Below are positions 49,481-57,326 of a stretch of DNA of 64,000 nucleotides, in pieces. Made by a program: the position numbers and the translations under genes. This stretch comes from Marinobacter sp. C7 (GTDB taxonomy: Bacteria; Pseudomonadota; Gammaproteobacteria; Pseudomonadales; Oleiphilaceae): the NCBI RefSeq assembly GCF_022343555.1, contig NZ_JAKQZH010000003.1, forward strand, positions 186,001 through 250,000, given 5' to 3'. The notes below the pieces were generated by a model. That model saw only the letters and a program-made list of their open reading frames with translations. It was not told where the DNA came from and searched no databases. Every line of letters begins with the position of its first letter. Positions within the stretch are counted from its first letter, which is position 1.

Positions 49481-50465
49481 AGATGGCCAGGAACTCCATG
49501 GCGGGAATTGCGCGGCGGTGACAGCAGTAGGTCTTGAAGACCTCGCCCCGGAATCGTGACTTGGTGAATTCCAGCCCCTTGAAGTTATACAGGAAGTTGC
49601 CTTTGTCGTAGACCAGGTGCAGCAACCGTTTCAGGAGCCGACTTTCCTGTTGTTCCGTGGCGGTGTCGAGGGACAGTGGAATCAGTCCCAGATCCAGGTA
49701 GGGCACTCCCTCAGCCCTGAAAACCTCCATGGCATGGGCCATCAGCGTGTAGAAAATGCCCTGTCGGAAATCGGCGTTGGCCCGGGAAATGTTGGGCACG
49801 TAGCTGATAATCTCGTTGTTCCGGTAGATCGGGTCGAAGTATATGAAGCCGACGGCCTTGCCGTCCTGGTAAGCGTAGAAGTGCCGTTCATTCTCCCTGT
49901 ATTCCATTTCCATCGGCCGGATCAGGAACCGGATTTCGTTACTTTTGCATTTCCGGGTTCGGATCCAGGCCTCGGAAATCTCGCGGGTATGGTCGTCGCT
50001 GAACCGCTCGCGAACACTGATCCCGTTCTTCTCCGCCTGGTTCAGTGCGGTGCGAAGAATCTGCTTCTTCTTGCCACTGAGACTCCAGCGGGACAGATCT
50101 ATCCGGGATTCGCTGCCGAACTGGGTTCCGAACAAGCCAAAACGTTGGTGCAGGAAGTCAACCACCGGTTGGGATACCTGGATGTAGCAGGCTTTCGGAT
50201 AACGCCGGTGAAATTGCTCCAGCATCACCGGAAAGTGCTCGGGGGCACAGACCGGGTCGGACAGCACAAAGGTGCCACCCCATTTGCGCATGAAGGCAAT
50301 GTAGCCAACTCCGGGCAGGTCAAAGAAACGCATCCCGGGCTGCAGGGTTGAAAAGGACTGGGAGTGAGTGCCGTATTTTTTCAGGTAACCCACCCGTTCG
50401 GCAAAGCTGAAGCTGCCACTGTCCAGTTCGCTGGCACTGTCCAGTGCGAGAATCTGATCCGTCAT
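49458..50465 (-). CDS. DUF2156 (MprF/FemX-like GNAT fold) protein
   Basis: A 335-residue soluble protein. The pattern SGKKKQILRTALNQAEKNGI near residue 128, YAYQDGKAVGFIYFDPIYRNNEI and DLGLIPLSLDT near 258 agrees with the DUF2156 domain, the GNAT-like fold found in the C-terminal part of lysyl-phosphatidylglycerol synthetase MprF. No membrane segments are present. It follows the methyltransferase gene by 42 bases on the same strand, suggesting a two-gene unit. A transfer of an acyl or aminoacyl group is plausible but not shown. Confidence 0.7.
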   Translation of the reverse strand: MTDQILALDSASELDSGSFSFAERVGYLKKYGTHSQSFSTLQPGMRFFDLPGVGYIAFMRKWGGTFVLSDPVCAPEHFPVMLEQFHRRYPKACYIQVSQPVVDFLHQRFGLFGTQFGSESRIDLSRWSLSGKKKQILRTALNQAEKNGISVRERFSDDHTREISEAWIRTRKCKSNEIRFLIRPMEMEYRENERHFYAYQDGKAVGFIYFDPIYRNNEIISYVPNISRANADFRQGIFYTLMAHAMEVFRAEGVPYLDLGLIPLSLDTATEQQESRLLKRLLHLVYDKGNFLYNFKGLEFTKSRFRGEVFKTYCCHRRAIPAMEFLAIFKLTRLL

Positions 50466-50507
50466 GTCTCTGCTCCGGGATTATTGTTCTTGGGCAATGT
50501 TTGGGAG

Positions 50508-51167
50508 TCAGGCTTGTTTGCGCCCGAGGATGGACCAGTAGCAGTCCATATTCAGGAGCTTGAAGTGTTTCTTGTCGGTGACTTCGAGGCCGAGCCGCTG
50601 CATGTGCTCCGGGTAGTTGTAGATCTTGTGGAAGGCATTGTTGGCAAATAACCAGAACACGAATACGGCCATGTACCAGTACAGCTTCTTGAACAGGCGG
50701 GAGAACACGTTGCCGGTCGGATAGCAGAAGTCGCCGACCACCACCCGTGCATCAGGCTTGCCCAGATGGATCAGGTGTTCCAGTACTTTCACCATCATGT
50801 CCTCATCGAACACGTTGAGGAAGAAATTGGCGACGACCATGTCGTATTGTTCGAATTCATCGACCTTCATGATGTCGCTGTGAATCCGGCGAATGTTCAG
50901 GTGTGGTGCTTCTGCCCGCTGGGCCTCCGCGAACTTGCGCAACATGGTTTCAGACAGGTCCACCACCGTGACGTCGGCGCCGAGCTCGGCGGCCCGGATG
51001 GCGTCCCGGCCATGCCCGACACCGGCAAACAGGATGCGGTCTCCGGGGCGGACGGTTTCCACATCCAGCATGGCGGTCTTGCAGCGATGAATGTTCTTGC
51101 CGCTGTATAGGTTGCTGAGGAAATCGTAGACGGGGCCAATATACTTGTACTTGTCGCGCATGATCAC
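50508..51167 (-). CDS. Class I SAM-dependent methyltransferase
   Basis: A 219-residue protein with SAM motif I LFAGVGHGRDAIRAAELGA near residue 45, acidic VTVVDLSETML for ribose binding and VVANFFLNVF near 113. The hydrophobic stretch LYWYMAVFVFWLFANNAF (about 166-183) suggests interaction with membrane or lipid. It resembles UbiE/PmtA-like enzymes but the ubiquinone gene order is absent. Probably cotranscribed with the DUF2156 gene. Confidence 0.75.
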   Translation of the reverse strand: MIMRDKYKYIGPVYDFLSNLYSGKNIHRCKTAMLDVETVRPGDRILFAGVGHGRDAIRAAELGADVTVVDLSETMLRKFAEAQRAEAPHLNIRRIHSDIMKVDEFEQYDMVVANFFLNVFDEDMMVKVLEHLIHLGKPDARVVVGDFCYPTGNVFSRLFKKLYWYMAVFVFWLFANNAFHKIYNYPEHMQRLGLEVTDKKHFKLLNMDCYWSILGRKQA

Positions 51168-51391
51168 TGCTGCCTGTACCTGTTCGGGGGATGCTGAAGC
51201 GTTATTGTCTTTGTTGACCCTGATTTCGTAACAGGGAGTTCCGTTTCAGCGCCTTGAGCTTCGAGATTAGAGAACAGGTGGGGGGAATTATGCGCAGTAC
51301 TGCACATTTCCGGATACACAAAGTAACGCAACGCAACACTTTGCAAACCCGGTCAAGATTTCTAATAAGAGTGTCAGACAATCCTGTTGGG

Positions 51392-53566
51392 TTAGAAGGA
51401 AGCCGCTCTGACGGGGTTCTGTTCCAGCGCCTTGAAAACCTCCTCAGCCGGACGGGCGGGGCCGTAGAAGAATCCCTGAACCTGTTGGCATCCCAATTTG
51501 CGTAAATAGGTGAGCTGCTCGTCGGTCTCGACACCCTCGGCCACGATTTCCAGTTTCAGGCCGTGAGCCATGGCGACGATGGCATTGACGATGCAGGCGC
51601 CTTCCTCGCCGCCACGTATGGCCCGGACAAAGGACTGGTCGACCTTGAGGGTATGGATGGGCAGTCGATGGAGGTAATTCAGGGACGAATAGCCGGTGCC
51701 GAAATCGTCGATAGCGATGCGCACACCGACGGTGGCCAGCTCACGAAGCTTGTGGCTGATCTGGTCGAGATCACTCATGATCACATTTTCGGTAATCTCG
51801 ATCTCCAGGTTGTCGGGCGGGAATTGGTGTTTGGTCAAACGCCTGACCAGGTTGTCCACAAAGCGGGGATGCTCTACCTGAATGGGTGATAGGTTCACTG
51901 CCAGACGCAGGTCAGGATGGCCGTTGCGGATCCAGTCACCGACATCCTTCAAAGCCTGGTCCATAACCCATTCGCTGAGCTGTACGATGAGCTTCGTCTC
52001 TTCGGCCAGAGGCAGGAAATCACCCGGATACAGCAGCCCGCGTTCCGGATGCTGCCATCGCACCAGCGCTTCGAGGCCGACAATTCGGTTGCTGTTAGCG
52101 CAGACCTGGGACTGGTAGAACACCCGGAGTTCATCCCGTTCCAGGGCCAGGCGCAGATCCCGTTCCAGGTTCAACCGGTTGGCCGTATCCACGCTCATGC
52201 TCCGGGAGTAGAACCGGTAGCCATCCTTGCCTCGTCCTTTGACGTGATACATGGCGATGTCGGCGCTCTGGATCAACTGATCGAGATTTTCTCCGGCCTC
52301 GGGATAGACCGCGATTCCGATACTGACCCCGACGAACACCTCGTGCTCACCCAACTGGAACGGAGCCTGGAGTGCCCGGATCAGCTTTCTGGCGATTTGC
52401 CGGGCATCGTCATTGTCGTGGATGGCGGGCAGTAACAGGGTGAATTCGTCCCCGCCAAACCGGGACAGCGTATCCCCCTTGCGCAGGCACTTTTCCAGCC
52501 GCTGGGTGACCGCCTGGAGCAGGCGATCGCCCATGGCATGGCCGAGGGTGTCGTTGATCACCTTGAACCGGTCAAGGTCGAGGAACATAACGGCGAGCTT
52601 CTGGTTTTCCCGCCGGGCGTGGGCGATGGCCAGTTCCAGCCGATCCTTGAACAGGGCGCGATTGGGCAGGCGGGTCAGCAGGTCGTGGTACGCCTGGAAA
52701 TTGATGAACGCCTCGGCCTCCTTGCGTTCCGTCACATCCCGGGCCGTGCCGTAGTACCGGGCGGATTTGGGTGCCGCACCCACCTGACTCTGGCCGGTAT
52801 GGGGCCAGGTCTGGGGGTCGATCGGAAAGGCAGTGATTTCAAAGTGACGGGTAGCCTGCTGGCTGCCGCGGGTCTTGAGCCGCACCTCCAGGGTACGGGG
52901 GTTGTCTGCGGTGATGTTGGTTCCTTTCAGGGCATAGGTCCCCTTCGACACATCACGGTCATCGAGAATCTGACGGAAGTGCTGACCGCAGAGTTCTTCC
53001 GGTTGATAGCCAAGGAGTGACTCAACCTTGCTGTTGATGAAACAGATATATCCCTCCTCATCGAGCATGAACACGATATCGGGGGAGGTGTTGACGATGT
53101 AACGGTGCAGGGCTTCGGATTTTTCCAGCCGTCCCTGGATATGCTCGTGCGCCCGCATGAGGGACTGCTTGCTGATGACACTTTCCACGGTGGCAAGCAG
53201 TTCCTCAGGATCGAAGGGTTTGCGGATATAATCCAGGGCTCCCCGTCGAAGAGCCCGGCTCACTGCCGCAAACGAACTCTCACCACTGACCACGATCGTG
53301 CCACAGTCCGGTTGTTTGTCAGTCAGTACTGCCATGACGTCGAAACCATCCACACCCGGCATTCGAAGATCCAGGAGTGCGAGGTCAAACGAATGTTGAT
53401 CGATCAGCTCACAGGCCCGCTCGCCGCCCTCGGCCTCGACGACCTCATAGCCCTCGCCTCGAAGCAGGGAGGCGAGCGAACTCAGCAGTCGGGGCTCGTC
53501 GTCTACTACCAGGAGCCGTGCCGGTAAACCCTGATCGGGGGTCTGATCAGCGTGTTCAGGTTTCAT
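51392..53566 (-). CDS. REC-PAS-GGDEF-EAL response regulator
   Basis: A 724-residue c-di-GMP turnover protein under phosphorelay control. Receiver (about 15-130) with Asp in LALLDLRMPGVDG near 67 and Lys in IRKPFDP; PAS (about 150-275); GGDEF (about 285-450) with RFGGDEF intact and I-site RKGD; EAL (about 465-715) with the EAL in LEALVRWQHP, EITENV, DDFGTGYSS and VAEGVETDEQ all present. It overlaps the HDOD-kinase gene by four bases, so the two form a cognate pair. Membrane segments are absent. Confidence 0.92.
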   Translation of the reverse strand: MKPEHADQTPDQGLPARLLVVDDEPRLLSSLASLLRGEGYEVVEAEGGERACELIDQHSFDLALLDLRMPGVDGFDVMAVLTDKQPDCGTIVVSGESSFAAVSRALRRGALDYIRKPFDPEELLATVESVISKQSLMRAHEHIQGRLEKSEALHRYIVNTSPDIVFMLDEEGYICFINSKVESLLGYQPEELCGQHFRQILDDRDVSKGTYALKGTNITADNPRTLEVRLKTRGSQQATRHFEITAFPIDPQTWPHTGQSQVGAAPKSARYYGTARDVTERKEAEAFINFQAYHDLLTRLPNRALFKDRLELAIAHARRENQKLAVMFLDLDRFKVINDTLGHAMGDRLLQAVTQRLEKCLRKGDTLSRFGGDEFTLLLPAIHDNDDARQIARKLIRALQAPFQLGEHEVFVGVSIGIAVYPEAGENLDQLIQSADIAMYHVKGRGKDGYRFYSRSMSVDTANRLNLERDLRLALERDELRVFYQSQVCANSNRIVGLEALVRWQHPERGLLYPGDFLPLAEETKLIVQLSEWVMDQALKDVGDWIRNGHPDLRLAVNLSPIQVEHPRFVDNLVRRLTKHQFPPDNLEIEITENVIMSDLDQISHKLRELATVGVRIAIDDFGTGYSSLNYLHRLPIHTLKVDQSFVRAIRGGEEGACIVNAIVAMAHGLKLEIVAEGVETDEQLTYLRKLGCQQVQGFFYGPARPAEEVFKALEQNPVRAASF

Positions 53567-55575
53567 TGGTCGGTACCCGTCGTTTTGTCATCAGTCGTTT
53601 TCTTTTTGTGGAACGTTGCCGGCAGAAGGATGCGGAAAGTGGTGCCGTCCTGCCCCGTCCGGCAAGCGATGATGCCGTCCATGTCATCAACGAGCTGTTT
53701 TACAATGCTCAGGCCCAGGCCACTGTGGCCCTCTCCCTTTGTGGTTTTCACCGGCGCAAACAGTTTTTCCCTCACGACTTCAGGGATACCTGCTCCGGTA
53801 TCGGATATTTCAAGCTCTACCCAGGTGCGCTGGTTCTGCCAGACGGGGGCCGAGGTTCTTACCGTGACTGTGCCGCCCTTTTCGGGCAACGCTTCAGCGG
53901 CGTTGCGCAACAGGTTGATAATGACCTGGCGCAGGGCCGAAGCGGGACCTTCAACAAGGGCAGGATTACCGGTCAGATCGAGTTTCAGCCGGCGATTGCC
54001 ATCATCAAACAGGCTGTCTTCGACAATGCGGCTGAGGCTGTCGAGCTCGTCATTGAGTGAGATTCCGCCGGCATGCTCCGGGTCCGGCTCCTTCTGGCTC
54101 ATCCGCTGAAGCAGGTTGCCTGCCCGGTCCAGTTCTTCACGGATGATGTCCAGTTCCTGATGGACATCGGGATCATCCAGCCGGTTACGTAACTGGTAGA
54201 TGTACTGGCGGATGATGGTCAGCGGGTTATTGACCTCATGTACCTGTTTGCGCAGCTGCTGGCGGTTCAGTTCCTGCTGAAGGGCCTCGGCGGCACCCGG
54301 AATCTGGCCAGTGGATTCACGGTTGGCAATGATGTGCCCGAGTTGTCGGCAGAAAAGGCCGGCAAGCTCCAGATTGCTGTCTTGCCTCGTCTCATCGGTA
54401 CCCAATGCAAAAACGCCGACGCACTGGCTGCCACCGTTGACCGGCACGGCAACCAGCGAGGGGGTTCGCAGCAGATTGAGTAACTGGCGGTCCAGGATTG
54501 TGCGACTGCGGCCTGCGAGCTTGACCGGGCTGCCGGTATTGAACGCCTCGGTCAGAGTGCTGCCCCCCGGTTTTGCTGAAACCGTAAGGTCCGGGACGTC
54601 CCCGCCTGTCCCTGCGATCAGGGTGAGGAACTGTTCTTTGGGCCTGAAGCCCAGGGTGGGTGATCCGGTGATCATGCCGAGGCTTTTTGCTGCCTCGGCC
54701 AGCAAACTGTCAGTTGTCTGGCCCGGTTCGGCGAAGTCCAGGGCCTGGTTGACAATGGCTTGCTGGAGAAGCACCTCTTGAAGTTCGCGCACTGCGCGCG
54801 AGCCATCGTAGTTTTCGTCCAGGGAAATCCCCAGGGATTGGGCAATGCCGGCAACTTCGTGGGTGATGCGCCGATTGATCTCACGCGTCAGATCCTCGCT
54901 GAGACCGAATACCGTGCCGGCTGCGGCAATGCCCTCCGCATCCGAGAGGGCAAGCCGGGTGGCCAGGCTGACCAGTTTGACCAAATGGCCTGCGTCCCGC
55001 GATTCTTCCGGCGCCGCCTGCTGGTAGCGCATGGCATCGGCGGCCATCGAGCCCAGCCCCCATGCACTGACCAGGTCGGCGGCCACGTCGGAATGGTTGT
55101 TCAGATAGTACTGGCGGGCGTCCGGAAGCCTGGCTTTTATCGCGACCAGTTCGCCGATGTTATGGAGCATCCCCAACATGAACGCCTCTTCCGGCGAAGG
55201 GTAGCTGGTGAGCGTGGCCAGGGCCCGGGCCGTCAATGCCGTGGTGAGGGAGTGCCGCCAGAAATCCCGAATCTGCTGCCAGTCGTCGTTGCCAAGTCCG
55301 AATTGCAGCTGATTGAGGGCGGCCGTCAGTACCAGGCTTCGCAATCGCTGGGGGCCAAGACCGACCAGGGCTTGTTCGATGGATCGGAACCGGCCTTCGT
55401 GTGTATCTGCCGTTGAATTGGCGAGGGAGAGAACACGGCCGACGAGGGCGGTATCGGCAGAGATGATTTCACTGATGGTCTGGAAACTGGCGTCCCGGTG
55501 GCAAGCCTCGAGTGCCCGTAACGTCAACTCCGGGAGACTCGGTAGCTGCAGATCTGGCGCTAGTTCCATAGGCAT
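53563..55575 (-). CDS. HDOD-GAF-like sensor histidine kinase
   Basis: A 670-residue cytoplasmic protein. N-terminal HDOD domain (about residues 10-210: SLPELTLRALEACHRD, ISADTALVGRVLSLANS, MLGMLHNIGELVAI), a GAF-like middle (about 280-420, with LVAVPVNGGSQCVGVFALG), then a kinase core: probable phosphorylated His in QVHEVNNPLTIIRQYIYQL near 448, N box VIINLLRNAAEALPE near 577, G1 EISDTGAGIPEVV near 614 and G2 GHSGLGLSIVKQL near 637. The downstream gene (overlap 4 bases) is the REC-PAS-GGDEF-EAL protein, its likely target. Confidence 0.88.
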   Translation of the reverse strand: MPMELAPDLQLPSLPELTLRALEACHRDASFQTISEIISADTALVGRVLSLANSTADTHEGRFRSIEQALVGLGPQRLRSLVLTAALNQLQFGLGNDDWQQIRDFWRHSLTTALTARALATLTSYPSPEEAFMLGMLHNIGELVAIKARLPDARQYYLNNHSDVAADLVSAWGLGSMAADAMRYQQAAPEESRDAGHLVKLVSLATRLALSDAEGIAAAGTVFGLSEDLTREINRRITHEVAGIAQSLGISLDENYDGSRAVRELQEVLLQQAIVNQALDFAEPGQTTDSLLAEAAKSLGMITGSPTLGFRPKEQFLTLIAGTGGDVPDLTVSAKPGGSTLTEAFNTGSPVKLAGRSRTILDRQLLNLLRTPSLVAVPVNGGSQCVGVFALGTDETRQDSNLELAGLFCRQLGHIIANRESTGQIPGAAEALQQELNRQQLRKQVHEVNNPLTIIRQYIYQLRNRLDDPDVHQELDIIREELDRAGNLLQRMSQKEPDPEHAGGISLNDELDSLSRIVEDSLFDDGNRRLKLDLTGNPALVEGPASALRQVIINLLRNAAEALPEKGGTVTVRTSAPVWQNQRTWVELEISDTGAGIPEVVREKLFAPVKTTKGEGHSGLGLSIVKQLVDDMDGIIACRTGQDGTTFRILLPATFHKKKTTDDKTTGTDQ

Positions 55576-55777
55576 GCCTTGCCGAACCCTGATCTGGCGT
55601 CGTTTCCTGTCGCCGTGTTCATTCTTGTTATCCTGAAAAGCCTGATCAATCGTTTCCGGTTATTAAACGGACGTTGATGTTTTAATGAGCAATATATTAT
55701 CTCAACTGTGATATGTGTAGACTTTTTACAGGTTAGTTTGATATTAGCCGTTTTCCCAGGGACGAGAACACATTCTG

Positions 55778-57094
55778 ATGGCCCTTGCTCCGGATAATGA
55801 CAAGCACAATTTGCACCAGCCCCACACGGTAGCCATTGCCGGTGGCGGTCGCGGGGTGGGAACAACTTCCCTGGTATTGAATCTCGGGTTTACCCTGGCC
55901 AGGCAAGGTAAACGGGTGCTGCTACTGGACGGCGATACTGGCGGCCTTTCGAGCCTCAGCGCAATGCTGGGACTTGAACCCGACAAGGATTTCGGAGGAG
56001 TCCTTGAACGGCAGTACCGTCTGGACGAGACCCTGCTGACAGCGGATTACGGCCTCAATATCCTGCCCGGTGTGGCGGCGCTGCGTCGGTGCCTGGAGGA
56101 GGATCCGGGTAATGTCCTGGGCGGGCTGGGAGCACTCGCCACCCTGGAGCGCCGCTATGATTATGTGCTCGTCGATGCTGGCAGCAATATGGACCTCCCG
56201 GGGCTGCACATGGTGGCCAGCGCCGCTCAGGCCTGTCTCGTGGTGACACCGGATCCCGAGTCCCTGAAACAGGGGCTTTCATTGATCCGGCGTCTCAGGA
56301 AAAAGGGCTACCGGCGCATTCCCGGAGTTGTGGTGAATATGGCGGCGGGGGCCAGCCAGGCCCAGTCGGTATTCCAGAGGCTGAACGCTGTCGTCGGGCG
56401 CCATATGGAGGATCCCCTGCATTATGTTGGCGCTGTCTGGCGGGATGAAACCCTGCGCCAGTCTGTGGTGACCCGGGTCCCGGTGGCATCACTGCCGGTA
56501 TCCGATCCGTCTTGCCGCCAGTTCCATACCCTGGCTGACATGCTGGACCTGCGGCTTTGCCGGCTGCCACCGGGAAAAACGGGAGTGGCGGGCTATTGGC
56601 AGTCGAAGATCCTCCGGAGGCACAGGGTGGGGAACCGAAGTCCGGGCGAGACGGTTGAATACCCCCGAAGCGAGGAGGAGCGTCTGTCGGCCGCCATGGA
56701 TGAACTGGATGTCGTGCTCGGGTCACACCTCGATGCCATGCTGCGTTATGAGGCATTCAACCGCTTTTTTGCACTGCTGGGGCGCAACCTGGATGCCGAT
56801 GCCATTGAATTTATCCAGACCGGTCTGGCCGCCATACCCTGGGAGCAGATGCCGGCTGGTGATCGCCGGCACATGGCGACGCATTTGCGACATCTTGCCG
56901 ACCAGATCATGCCCACGGTAAGTGACCACCACGAAACCGCTGTTGTTCCCTCTCAATCGCCCGAGCCTCTGTTTGGCCGTATCAGCCCTGGCGAGCAGGA
57001 GCGGCTGGTTCAGGCGCTGCGGGAGCAGCCGACCGATATTTCCCTGGACCGGTTGCTCCGCGCGCTCGCCAGTCACAGTAAAGCCCGCACCTGA
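55778..57094 (+). CDS. MinD/ParA-like protein with altered P-loop
   Basis: A 438-residue protein. The first 250 residues follow the MinD/FlhG/CpaE fold: GGGRGVGTTSLVLNLGFTLARQGKRVLLLDGDTG (split here) at about 23-56, YDYVLVDAGSNMD near 127 and VVTPDPESLKQGLSLI near 151. The signature Lys and the P-loop Lys of the deviant Walker A motif are replaced (G and T), as the second is in CpaE/TadZ-type proteins. Residues 250-438 are helical with no family I recognise. It diverges from the HDOD-kinase operon across about 200 bases. Confidence 0.8.
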   Translation: MALAPDNDKHNLHQPHTVAIAGGGRGVGTTSLVLNLGFTLARQGKRVLLLDGDTGGLSSLSAMLGLEPDKDFGGVLERQYRLDETLLTADYGLNILPGVAALRRCLEEDPGNVLGGLGALATLERRYDYVLVDAGSNMDLPGLHMVASAAQACLVVTPDPESLKQGLSLIRRLRKKGYRRIPGVVVNMAAGASQAQSVFQRLNAVVGRHMEDPLHYVGAVWRDETLRQSVVTRVPVASLPVSDPSCRQFHTLADMLDLRLCRLPPGKTGVAGYWQSKILRRHRVGNRSPGETVEYPRSEEERLSAAMDELDVVLGSHLDAMLRYEAFNRFFALLGRNLDADAIEFIQTGLAAIPWEQMPAGDRRHMATHLRHLADQIMPTVSDHHETAVVPSQSPEPLFGRISPGEQERLVQALREQPTDISLDRLLRALASHSKART

Positions 57095-57161
57095 AGTACG
57101 CTTCCGGTGTGCCGGTTTTCTTGTCATTTTATTTGTGTTTTTTGTGTCGTAATTTTGCGGT

Positions 57162-57179
57162 TTGTCACCTTGTTGTCAC
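57162..57179. repeat. Phased direct repeats TTGTCAC upstream of FAR
   Basis: TTGTCAC occurs at 57162-57168 and 57173-57179, eleven bases apart (about one helical turn), with a further TTGTCAT at 57121-57127. They lie 40-95 bases upstream of the candidate -24/-12 promoter, where an activator might bind. Confidence 0.45.
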
Positions 57180-57217
57180 AGGGATTGTGCAAACATTGAC
57201 CGTCGAGAAGGGAGTTG

Positions 57218-57233
57218 TGGCCCGTTATATGCA
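57218..57233 (+). promoter_or_regulatory. Candidate sigma-54 promoter of the fatty acyl-CoA reductase gene
   Basis: TGGCCCGTTATATGCA matches TGGCACRNNNNTTGCW at 10 of 12 defined positions, with GG and GC correctly spaced by 10 bases. The transcript would start near 57244, about 83 bases before the ATG. Confidence 0.55.
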
Positions 57234-57326
57234 GTACATCCCCTGAAAGGTTGGATGTGCGTCGGGGCCGTTTCCCCGGCACGTATCAGTCCGGCTAACC
57301 AGCTCAGTCAGAGAAGGAGTTCGTTC

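Noticed and set aside
57162..57326. N-terminal extension of FAR from ATG 57162
   Set aside because: The extension has no similarity to FAR and lies across the probable promoter; the ATG at 57327 has a good ribosome-binding site and gives the known length.
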